64,000 nt of DNA from Gordonia pseudamarae. GTDB lineage: Bacteria > Actinomycetota > Actinomycetes > Mycobacteriales > Mycobacteriaceae. Below the pieces are notes generated by a model, which had not been told where the DNA came from, did no database searches, and was given only the letters and a program-made list of their open reading frames with translations. The stretch spans positions 2,976,001 through 3,040,000 of the forward strand of contig NZ_CP045809.1 in assembly GCF_025273675.1 (NCBI RefSeq), read 5' to 3'. The translations under genes and the position numbers were made by a program. Position 1 is the stretch's first letter; every line of letters begins with the position of its first letter. Below are positions 56,932 to 64,000 of the stretch, piece after piece.

Positions 56932-58023
56932 TCAGCCGCCCGTGACGAACTCGCTGTAGAACAGCGACAGGCCCAGTGCGCAGGCGATGGCCGTGAGCAG
57001 CCAGAACCTGATGATCACGGTCGTCTCCGCCCAGCCGCCGAGCTCGAAGTGGTGATGGAACGGCGCCATCCGGAACACCCGGCGCCCCGTGGTGCGGAAG
57101 AATGCGATCTGGATGACCACCGACATGATCTCGGCGACGAACAGCGCGCCGATGATCACGGCCAGTAGTTCGGTGCGGGTGGTGATGGACAGCCCGGCCA
57201 GCATGCCGCCGAGCGCGAGCGAACCCGTATCGCCCATGAAGATCTTCGCCGGTGCCGCGTTCCACCACAGGAATCCCAGACACGCTCCGCCGCCGGCGAC
57301 CGCCACCACCGCCAGATCCAGCGGGTCACGCACCTGATAGCAGCCCGAGGTGATCTCCGCCGTCGACTTCGGCCCGCCCGCGCAGGCGTTGCGGTACTGC
57401 CAGAACGTGACCAGCACGTACGATCCCAGGACCATCGCCATCGAGCCGGCGGCGAGACCGTCAAGACCGTCGGTGAAGTTGACCGCATTGGACCAGGCCG
57501 CCACCACGAGCCAGCAGAACACCACGAACGCGACCGAACCCATCTTCATGACGTCGATGTCGCGCACGTACGACAGCGTGGTGCTGGCCGGGGCGTATCC
57601 GGCGTCGTTGCGGAACTGCAGCACCAGGACGCCGAACAGGATCGCGGCCACGAACTGTCCGACCGACTTGGCCGTCTTGTTCAGGCCGAGGTTGCGATGT
57701 TTGCGGATCTTGATGATGTCGTCGAGGAAACCGACACCACCGAGTACCGTGGCCAGACCCAGCACCAGCAGACCCGAGGCGGTGGGCCCTTCCCTGTCGG
57801 TCACCCACGCCACCAGGTGCGATCCGAAATATCCGGCCCACAGGGCGGCGATGATCGCCACCCCGCCCATCGACGGCGTGCCGCGTTTGGTCTGGTGACT
57901 CTGCGGGCCCTCGACCCGGATCTCCTGTCCGAAGCCGCGGTGCGAGAACAGCCGGATCAGGACCGGCGTCAACAGGATGGACACCGCGAGCGCGATGCCT
58001 CCGGCGATCAGAATCTGTGTCAC
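56932..58023 (-). CDS. mraY: Phospho-N-acetylmuramoyl-pentapeptide transferase
   Basis: Integral membrane enzyme making lipid I from UDP-MurNAc-pentapeptide and polyprenyl phosphate. 363 residues with about ten membrane segments and catalytic motifs [33 protein letters not shown] and [12 protein letters not shown]. Start GTG at 58023. The 98 bases upstream separate it from the MurF-like gene. Confidence 0.96.
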   Translation of the reverse strand: MTQILIAGGIALAVSILLTPVLIRLFSHRGFGQEIRVEGPQSHQTKRGTPSMGGVAIIAALWAGYFGSHLVAWVTDREGPTASGLLVLGLATVLGGVGFLDDIIKIRKHRNLGLNKTAKSVGQFVAAILFGVLVLQFRNDAGYAPASTTLSYVRDIDVMKMGSVAFVVFCWLVVAAWSNAVNFTDGLDGLAAGSMAMVLGSYVLVTFWQYRNACAGGPKSTAEITSGCYQVRDPLDLAVVAVAGGGACLGFLWWNAAPAKIFMGDTGSLALGGMLAGLSITTRTELLAVIIGALFVAEIMSVVIQIAFFRTTGRRVFRMAPFHHHFELGGWAETTVIIRFWLLTAIACALGLSLFYSEFVTGG

Positions 58024-58121
58024 AGCAGCTCCCCGCCCGTCAGTCGTTCCGGCCGACCGGGCAGCCGCATCGGTCCCAGGCGGTCATTCTCGCCCGCACA
58101 GCTCGTCACGTCGTACTCCAT

Positions 58122-58649
58122 CTACTCATCACCGGGCCCAGACGCACCGCCGGCCGCCCAGTCCAGCTCGTATCCCAGCACCGTCGGCCACTGCCGCACC
58201 ACATCAACCAGTTCTGCGGGTCCGGCGACCACCACGATGTCACCGGCCCGGGGGCGCCACGACTCGTCATCCTCATCTGCCGTCATCTCCAGCGCCTGCG
58301 CGGCATCCGGTACGATCCGTACCTCGTCGCCCCACGAACCCTCCATGATCGCGCCCTGGTACAGCGCGCGCACCGATCGGGAGCCGCCGACGCACAGGGT
58401 CTTGTCGATGGCCAGACGCACCACCAGCCGACCCACGAGATCGTGCTCGACGACGCGTTCGTTCTCACTGCGACCATCGGGTGCGGACGTATCGGCGGGC
58501 AGTTCCAGCTCACCGATCAACGCCCAGATCCGCACCGGCCCGTCCACCGGCACGGCACCGGCACGTAGTTGGGCGGCGGTCCGCAGCAGCTCCCTGATCT
58601 CGGCGACGCCGGCCGGGGCGTCGACCGACAGGATCGTCACCGTGCTCAT
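58122..58649 (-). CDS. Stand-alone MurF C-terminal domain-like protein (murF slot)
   Basis: 175-residue protein in the place of murF between murE and mraY. From residue 3 it aligns by eye with domain III of Mur[23 protein letters not shown], the [22 protein letters not shown] stretch and [11 protein letters not shown] MurF has about 500 residues; here the N-terminal and central domains, including the GTNGKT P-loop, are missing and the usual VKxS(N/R) of domain III reads VAGPAE. So it cannot be a complete D-Ala-D-Ala-adding enzyme. The ATG overlaps the murE stop as ATGA and the frame is clean. Either a deletion derivative or a paralogue; the true MurF must be elsewhere in the genome. Confidence 0.75.
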   Translation of the reverse strand: MSTVTILSVDAPAGVAEIRELLRTAAQLRAGAVPVDGPVRIWALIGELELPADTSAPDGRSENERVVEHDLVGRLVVRLAIDKTLCVGGSRSVRALYQGAIMEGSWGDEVRIVPDAAQALEMTADEDDESWRPRAGDIVVVAGPAELVDVVRQWPTVLGYELDWAAGGASGPGDE

Positions 58650-60322
58650 CGGGCGGCCCCCAGCGCGTCGACTGCGGCGGCGAGTTCGACCCGGTCGTCA
58701 AAGGGATGCTTCACGCCGTCGATCTCCTGACCGGTCTCGTGTCCTTTTCCGGCCACCACCACGATGTCGCCCGGTCGGGCCCACTCGACGGCGGTGGCGA
58801 TGGCGGCGCGCCGATCACCGACCTCCAGGATGTCGACGGCACCTGCGGGGCGATCGGCGGCCGGGACCCCCCGGGCACCGGCCATCACCGCGGACCGGAT
58901 CGCCGCCGGCTCCTCGCTGCGCGGATTGTCGTCGGTGATCACCACCAGTTCGGCACCGCGGGCCGCGGCGGCACCCATCAACGCACGCTTGCCGGTGTCG
59001 CGGTCGCCACCGGCGCCGAGCACCACCGCGACGCGGCCGCCGATGGGCACACCGGACTCCCGGCCACCGGCGTTCACTTGGGCGCGCAAGGTGGCCAGCA
59101 TCGCCTCGACCGCGCCGGGCTTATGCGCGTAGTCGACGAGCGCCAGAAACCCCTGCCCCCGCTCCACACGCTCCAGCCGACCCGGCACGCGGGTTTCCGC
59201 GATCCCCCCGATCGCCACGGGGGTCGCCACACCGGCGCCGGTGGCGATGGCGAGCGCGGTGAGTGCGTTGGCGATGTTGTACCCGCCCGGCAGCGGCACG
59301 GTCAGCTCGTACCGCACGCCGCGCGGACCGGTCACCGTCACCACCTGTTTGCCGTCGGCTGCCACCCGCGGCGCACCGGCACCCCAATGTGCGCCCACGC
59401 CGGTGGTGGAGACGGTCACCGGATCCGGTCGTGACCCGGTCGCCGCACCGCGCGCGACCTCGGCCATCCGCCGGCCCCACTCGTCGTCGACGCAGATCAC
59501 CGCGCGCGACGCGTGTGTGGGCGAGCCCGCGGCGAACAACCGCGCCTTCGCGTCGAAGTACGCCTGCATCGTCTCGTGGAAGTCGAGATGGTCCTGCGAC
59601 AGATTGGTGAAGGCGCCGATCGCGAAATGTGCGCCGTCGACCCGGCCGAGCGCCAGCGCATGGCTGGACACCTCCATCACCACAGAGTCGACCCCGTCCT
59701 CGACCATCGCGGCCAGGACCGCCTGCAGGGTGGGTGCCTCGGGGGTGGTCAGCGAACTGGGCACGGCCACACCGTTGATCCGGGTCCCGACGGTACCGAT
59801 CAACCCCACCGATCGGCCGGCGGCCAGCAGGGCTGCCTCCACCATGTAGGCCGTGGTGGTCTTGCCCGATGTACCGGTGATCCCGATCAGTTTCAGACGT
59901 TGCGAGGGGTGGGCGTAGATGCGGGCGCTGACCGCCCCCAGGATGCGCCGTGGGTCCGGGTGGATGAGCACCGCGCAGCGGGCGTCCGGTGGCAGCGTCC
60001 GGGACAGTTCGGCCCTGCCCGCCGGGTCGGTGAGGATGGCGGTCGCACCCGCCTCCACTGCCGCGGCCGCGAACCTGGCGCCGTGGGTGTTGGCACCGGG
60101 AAGTGCCGCGAACAGGTCTCCGGGCTGAACATCCTGGCCACGCAGGGTCACGCCGGTGACCTGCGCGTCGTGGCCGTCGGCGCCGATCAGGTCGAGTCGC
60201 GCACCGGTCGCCGCGGACAGTACCGATACCTCGGTCGGCGCGACGACGCGTGGCCTGCGCGGTCCGCCGGAGCGGGCCTTGCCCTGGGCGCCCTGGTTAC
60301 GCGGACGGCGATTCGAGGCCAT
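58646..60322 (-). CDS. murE: UDP-N-acetylmuramoyl-tripeptide synthetase MurE
   Basis: Adds meso-diaminopimelate to UDP-MurNAc-Ala-Glu. 558 residues. Domain I with [19 protein letters not shown]-loop [27 protein letters not shown], domain [17 protein letters not shown] and the diaminopimelate-recognising DDNPRSEEP. The ATG at 60322 has GAGGAG upstream; the longer frame adds a His/Gln-rich run over the intergenic repeats and is rejected. Confidence 0.95.
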   Translation of the reverse strand: MASNRRPRNQGAQGKARSGGPRRPRVVAPTEVSVLSAATGARLDLIGADGHDAQVTGVTLRGQDVQPGDLFAALPGANTHGARFAAAAVEAGATAILTDPAGRAELSRTLPPDARCAVLIHPDPRRILGAVSARIYAHPSQRLKLIGITGTSGKTTTAYMVEAALLAAGRSVGLIGTVGTRINGVAVPSSLTTPEAPTLQAVLAAMVEDGVDSVVMEVSSHALALGRVDGAHFAIGAFTNLSQDHLDFHETMQAYFDAKARLFAAGSPTHASRAVICVDDEWGRRMAEVARGAATGSRPDPVTVSTTGVGAHWGAGAPRVAADGKQVVTVTGPRGVRYELTVPLPGGYNIANALTALAIATGAGVATPVAIGGIAETRVPGRLERVERGQGFLALVDYAHKPGAVEAMLATLRAQVNAGGRESGVPIGGRVAVVLGAGGDRDTGKRALMGAAAARGAELVVITDDNPRSEEPAAIRSAVMAGARGVPAADRPAGAVDILEVGDRRAAIATAVEWARPGDIVVVAGKGHETGQEIDGVKHPFDDRVELAAAVDALGAAR

Positions 60323-60644
60323 GCGATCTCCTCTCCGCACTCTTTCCCGCACCGGAGCTCGCGGTCCGGCGGGTGGTCGCTGTTGGTGTCGGCTGTTCTG
60401 TTGGTGGCTGTTTTGCTGGTGGCTGTCTTGCTGGTGATGGACGTTTCGCGGCACCCGGCCGGGCGTCGGGCCCGCACATGCCGGGGATCGCCGACGAGCG
60501 CCCGTGGTGTGCGGTGAACCGCCGTTCCGCCGCCGACGGACAACTCACGATACCGACACCCCACGGCTCCCATCCGCACCCCCACCGGCGGGGCGCATTC
60601 TCGCTGACAGTTCCCGGATGCGCGGCCGGGCAGAGTGCGTGTCC
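60323..60644. other. pbpB-murE intergenic region
   Basis: 322 bases without a convincing gene. It includes short tandem units of the GGTGGCTGTTTTGCT type at about 60382-60436. It probably carries a promoter for murE and the genes after it. Confidence 0.45.
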
Positions 60645-62630
60645 CTAGTCCGCCCGCAGCACCAGTCGCGGCGCCGGATGCGCGGACAGCGGCACCCTGT
60701 CGCGTTGCAGCATCCACGAGGCGATGCCGGCGAACAGCGGTGCCGCCGACTGTCCGCCGGACCCGTCAGAACTGCGCTTGGGGTTGTCGAGCATGATCCC
60801 GATGACGTACCGCGGGTTGTCGGCGGGCGCGATGCCGGCGAAGGTGATGTTGTAGGAGTCGTTGGAGTAGCAGCCACAATCGGGATTGACCTGCTGCGCG
60901 GTTCCGGTCTTGCCCGAGACCTGGTAGCCGGGAACTGCGGCCTTGGTGCCGGTGCCCACCTGCACGCCCATCGGATCGTCCTGGACGACCGCGCGGAACA
61001 TGTTCCGGACCGTCTTGGCGGTCGCCGGGCTCACCACCCGCACACCCCGCGGATGGGTGTCGTCGGCGCCGGACGAATTGTGCGCGCCGGTGCCCTCGTC
61101 GATGATGATCCGCGGCGGGATGCGGAGGCCGTCGTTGGCGATGGCCTGATACATCGCCGTCATCTGCAGCAGCGTCATCGACAGGCCCTGACCGATCGGC
61201 AGGTTGGCGAACGAGCCGCCGGACCACTGGCTCAGGGCGGGTACGGTGCCGGCGCTCTCGCCCGGCAGCCCCACATCGGTCCGGGTGCCGAGGCCGAATT
61301 TGGCGAGCAGGTCGGCGAAACGCTTCTCACCGACCTGTTTGGCCAGCATCAGGGTGCCGACGTTCGACGACTTCCCGAAGATTCCGGTGGTGGTGTACGG
61401 CTCGGGTCCGTGCGCCCAGGCGTCGTTGACCGTGACACCGGCCAGCTGAATGGAACCGGGAACCCGGTGCACCTGGTCGGGCGTGGTCAGCCCGTATTCG
61501 ATGGCCGCCGCCGCGGTCACCAGCTTGCCCACCGATCCGGGCTCGAACGGCGAGGTGACCGACGGGTTGCCGAGGTTGGCGTTCTCCTGTTCGGACAGCG
61601 GTTCGGAGGCGTTGAAGGTGCTGTCGTTGGCCATTGCCAGCACCTCACCGGTGCGCGCGTCGAGGACCACCGCCGAGGCGTTCTTGGCGCCGGAGGCATC
61701 CTTGGCCTGTGCCACCGCCGTCTGCACGTACCACTGCACATCGGAGTCGATGGTGAGCCGCACGGTCTTGCCGTCGATAGCCGGGTGCGCGTTGCGAGTG
61801 CTGCCCGGGATCACCGCGCCGTCCGAACCCCGGTCGTAGGTGCGTGACCCGTCGGTGCCACCGAGCACCGGCTCCATGGATGCCTCCAGGCCGAGCAAGC
61901 CCTGACCGTCGTAGTCGACGTCGCCGACGATGTTGGCGGCCAGCGAGCCACCGGGGTACAGGCGGATCTGCTGCGGGTCGGCGCCCACCTCGGGGAACTC
62001 CTCGGTGATACGGGCACTGACCTCCGAACTCACCGACCTGGCCAGGTACTCGAAGTCATTGGTGCTGTTGAGCTTTGCCAACAGATCGGCCTCGCTGATC
62101 GATCCGCCCAGGGCCGAGGACACGCCCTTGGCGATCTCGGCCAGCCGCGTCTTCACCTCGGGCGCGGTCGAATCCTTGGCATGTGCGTCGGCGATGCTCT
62201 TGCGGACCGCGTTGGGCAGGAACGTCAGCGACCGGGCCTCGTCGGTGTAGGCGATCGGTCGGCCGTTGCGATCGAGGATGGCCCCGCGCTTGGCCGACAG
62301 GACCTGAGTGTATTCACGCTGCTGGGCGGCCTCGGCCGACAACGATCCGGCATCGATGACATGCACGAACACCATCCGCACGGCCACCACGATCACCGCG
62401 AGGATGATGGCGGCTCCGGCGATCTTGGCGCGGAAGGCGAATCCTCCTGTGCCCGTGGAATCGTCGTCCGATCGCGGCCCGGCCGGTCCGCCCGTGCCCG
62501 ACGCACCGCCGCGCGCGCGGGGTGCGGCGGGATCGGACCGGGCTTCCCGCCTGCCCGACAGCACGGCCGAACCACTGCCCCAGCCGCCGGCCGATCGGCT
62601 ACCCGACCGATCAGAGGTGGTTCGTGTCAT
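60645..62630 (-). CDS. pbpB: Septal transpeptidase PBP3/FtsI (PbpB)
   Basis: Class B penicillin-binding protein crosslinking septal peptidoglycan, partner of FtsW. 661 residues. Long cytoplasmic, glycine/arginine-rich N-terminus, membrane segment at about residues 68-88, PBP dimer domain (AKRGAILDRNGRPIAY), and transpeptidase domain with SVGK (in FEPGSVGK), SSN (in FGKSSNVG) and KTG (in SGKTGTAQQ). Start ATG at 62630; a TTG three codons upstream is possible. Confidence 0.95.
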   Translation of the reverse strand: MTRTTSDRSGSRSAGGWGSGSAVLSGRREARSDPAAPRARGGASGTGGPAGPRSDDDSTGTGGFAFRAKIAGAAIILAVIVVAVRMVFVHVIDAGSLSAEAAQQREYTQVLSAKRGAILDRNGRPIAYTDEARSLTFLPNAVRKSIADAHAKDSTAPEVKTRLAEIAKGVSSALGGSISEADLLAKLNSTNDFEYLARSVSSEVSARITEEFPEVGADPQQIRLYPGGSLAANIVGDVDYDGQGLLGLEASMEPVLGGTDGSRTYDRGSDGAVIPGSTRNAHPAIDGKTVRLTIDSDVQWYVQTAVAQAKDASGAKNASAVVLDARTGEVLAMANDSTFNASEPLSEQENANLGNPSVTSPFEPGSVGKLVTAAAAIEYGLTTPDQVHRVPGSIQLAGVTVNDAWAHGPEPYTTTGIFGKSSNVGTLMLAKQVGEKRFADLLAKFGLGTRTDVGLPGESAGTVPALSQWSGGSFANLPIGQGLSMTLLQMTAMYQAIANDGLRIPPRIIIDEGTGAHNSSGADDTHPRGVRVVSPATAKTVRNMFRAVVQDDPMGVQVGTGTKAAVPGYQVSGKTGTAQQVNPDCGCYSNDSYNITFAGIAPADNPRYVIGIMLDNPKRSSDGSGGQSAAPLFAGIASWMLQRDRVPLSAHPAPRLVLRAD

Positions 62631-62651
62631 GGTTGGCAATTGTCCATCGGT

Positions 62652-63425
62652 TTACCCCGACTGCCCCGAATTTCCGCCCGGCGGGTTGCTCACAGCCGTC
62701 GGCAGAACGTTGGGCGCGAGGGTGGTGCCCGACGTCTCCGGCGTCCGGGTGGACGGCGAATTCGACTGTGCACCGGAGGAGTTGGTATCGGCCGCCGGGG
62801 TCTGTGACGATGCGGACGGGTTGTCGTTGCCGTCCAGTCCGTTCGAGTCGTCGACCTTGGTCTTGTCGATCTTGTCGAGGGGGTCCTCGGTCTTGGCGGT
62901 GTCGTTGATGGACGGCAGCGACCGCCCCTGCGCGGGCGACAGCTGCCCCACCACCCGGCGCGTTCCGTTGCCCTCGACGATCATCCGCGGCGGATTGTCC
63001 GACGGGATCATCCCGAGCTTGCCGGCCTTGTCCGAGAGCGCCGTCGCCGAATCTCCGGATTCGAAGGTCTGCTTGAGGGTATCCACCCGATCGGACAGGC
63101 TCTGATTCTCGTTGCGCGCCACGCCGAGGCGATAGGAGTCCTGCGCCGCCTTGGTCGACAGCCACAGACTCAGCCCCAGTCCCGCGACCAGCACGATCAC
63201 GATCGGAACCACGAAGGGGATGCGACGGACGCGGCCGGTGCGCGAGGCCGCCGCATCGCCACCGCGGGCGATCCGGCGGCTGCGACGGTCGATCGCACGC
63301 TGTGCCAGTGCCGACCTGCTCGCCCGCTCACCACCGGCCGTCCGGCCTGCCCTGCGGCCGGTCGTCGTGGTCGCCGCCGTGGCCGCACCCCGGGTTCTGG
63401 TCGCCTTGTCGTGCAGGAGGGTCAT
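62652..63425 (-). CDS. FtsL-like division protein
   Basis: 257-residue bitopic protein in the ftsL slot between rsmH and pbpB (Rv2164c position). About 70 basic cytoplasmic residues, membrane segment at about 70-92 (IPFVVPIVIVLVAGLGLSL), a short coiled coil (YRLGVARNENQSLSDRVDTLKQ), and a disordered Ser/Thr/Asn/Pro-rich tail. Low conservation is normal for FtsL. ATG at 63425, four bases after the rsmH stop. Confidence 0.85.
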   Translation of the reverse strand: MTLLHDKATRTRGAATAATTTTGRRAGRTAGGERASRSALAQRAIDRRSRRIARGGDAAASRTGRVRRIPFVVPIVIVLVAGLGLSLWLSTKAAQDSYRLGVARNENQSLSDRVDTLKQTFESGDSATALSDKAGKLGMIPSDNPPRMIVEGNGTRRVVGQLSPAQGRSLPSINDTAKTEDPLDKIDKTKVDDSNGLDGNDNPSASSQTPAADTNSSGAQSNSPSTRTPETSGTTLAPNVLPTAVSNPPGGNSGQSG

Positions 63426-63429
63426 AGGG

Positions 63430-64000
63430 TCAGCCCTTCTCCTCGATTCGCTCGATCACCCGGACACGTACCGGGGCCGAACGTGGATTGGTGTGCAGTT
63501 CGTCATCGTCCGGTCGGACCGCACCGCGCGTGATGAGCGCGAACTCCGGTCCGCTGCCCGGCAATTCGACGGGCAACCCGGGCGGGGTGCGCGAGGCCGT
63601 CCGCACGGCGAACTCACGCTTGACGATCTTGTCCTCGAGCGACTGATAGCTCATCACCGCGACCCGGCCGCCGACACGCACCAGGTCCAGAGCCGCCGGC
63701 AACGCCTCCGACAATGCGGCGAGCTCACTGTTGACCTCGATCCGCAACGCCTGGAACGTCCGCTTGGCCGGATGCCCGCCCGTCCGCCGGGTGGCCGCGG
63801 GAATCGTCTCGTACAGCAGCGCGACGAGCCTGGCGCTGTTGGTGAACGGTTCGCGTTCCCGCTCACGCAGCACCGCCGAGGCTATCTTTCCGGCGAAGCG
63901 CTCCTCGCCGTACTCGTGCAGGACGCGGGCGAGTTCACCGTGGGAGTAGGTGTTCAGGATGTCGGCGGCGGTGAGCGTGCCGGACGGATCCATCCGCATG
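63430..64000 (-). CDS. rsmH: 16S rRNA (cytosine1402-N4)-methyltransferase, 5' end beyond window
   Basis: C-terminal 190 residues of RsmH (MraW), which methylates C1402 in the ribosomal decoding centre using SAM. Family text: LDMRMD-type start at the edge, [64 protein letters not shown]. The N-terminal SAM-binding part lies beyond base 64000. It heads the visible part of the dcw cluster. Confidence 0.93.
   Translation of the reverse strand, partial: MRMDPSGTLTAADILNTYSHGELARVLHEYGEERFAGKIASAVLREREREPFTNSARLVALLYETIPAATRRTGGHPAKRTFQALRIEVNSELAALSEALPAALDLVRVGGRVAVMSYQSLEDKIVKREFAVRTASRTPPGLPVELPGSGPEFALITRGAVRPDDDELHTNPRSAPVRVRVIERIEEKG

Noticed and set aside
1..64000. CRISPR arrays, tRNA or rRNA genes, prophage
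   Set aside because: No regularly spaced repeats, tRNA-like cloverleafs or phage structural genes were seen. The only arrays are short coding or promoter repeats.

Overview
The window looks like a high-GC actinobacterium of the mycolic-acid group (Mycobacteriales), most probably Gordonia or a close relative. The evidence is the very high GC, many GTG starts, leaderless promoters, a secreted mycolyltransferase-type esterase, the Wag31/SepF/FtsQ-type division cluster, an actinobacterial ileS T-box, and gene order closely matching two Mycobacterium tuberculosis blocks (roughly Rv1536-Rv1596 and Rv2144c-Rv2165c) placed side by side. Genus is inference; no 16S or tRNA gene is present.

Layout. 1-1135: a VapBC-type toxin-antitoxin pair (toxin cut by the window edge), a decayed second VapC fragment and a gene-poor gap. 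1136-7936: a DUF2461 protein, a secreted YncE-like propeller behind an IdeR-like iron box, nadA-nadC with nadB missing, a mycolyltransferase and the NAD regulator NrtR. 7325-13285: the biotin operon bioA-bioF-bioD-bioB-bsaP-DUF2567, each gene overlapping the next by 1 or 4 bases, divergent from a BioQ-type TetR repressor with two operators. 13448-22572: an OafA-like acyltransferase and the trehalose genes treX-treY-treZ. 22573-27451: the accessory part, with decayed reading frames and an IS110-family element inserted in a nitrilase-family gene. The target site can be reconstructed to the base, and the element's non-coding end holds a readable bridge RNA. A solitary antitoxin and a Fic gene with promoter repeats follow. 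27450-40323: ilvA, dnaE1, an RluD-type synthase, lspA, two lipoproteins, ansA, dinB, a deazaflavin-dependent reductase and its TetR regulator. 40395-64000: ileS behind a T-box, then the division and cell wall (dcw) cluster read on the minus strand from rsmH (cut by the right edge) through ftsL-like, pbpB, murE, a stand-alone MurF C-terminal-like gene, mraY, murD, ftsW, murG, murC, ftsQ, ftsZ, pgeF, sepF, yggT and wag31.

How the genes work together. The dcw cluster makes lipid II and the divisome (MurE, MraY, MurD, MurG, MurC; FtsW, PbpB, FtsQ, FtsZ, SepF) and the polar growth scaffold Wag31, but the slot for the essential MurF ligase holds only a diverged C-terminal domain. NrtR probably controls nadA-nadC. 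BioQ probably controls the biotin operon, whose BsaP homologue is the accessory factor of BioB. TreX-TreY-TreZ turn glycogen into trehalose, the sugar carrier for mycolates. Seven genes have a TAnnnT hexamer 6 or 7 bases before the start codon, as expected for leaderless transcripts.

The two observations I rate highest are the bridge RNA, whose four guide segments can be matched to donor and target, and the truncated MurF in the murE-mraY interval.
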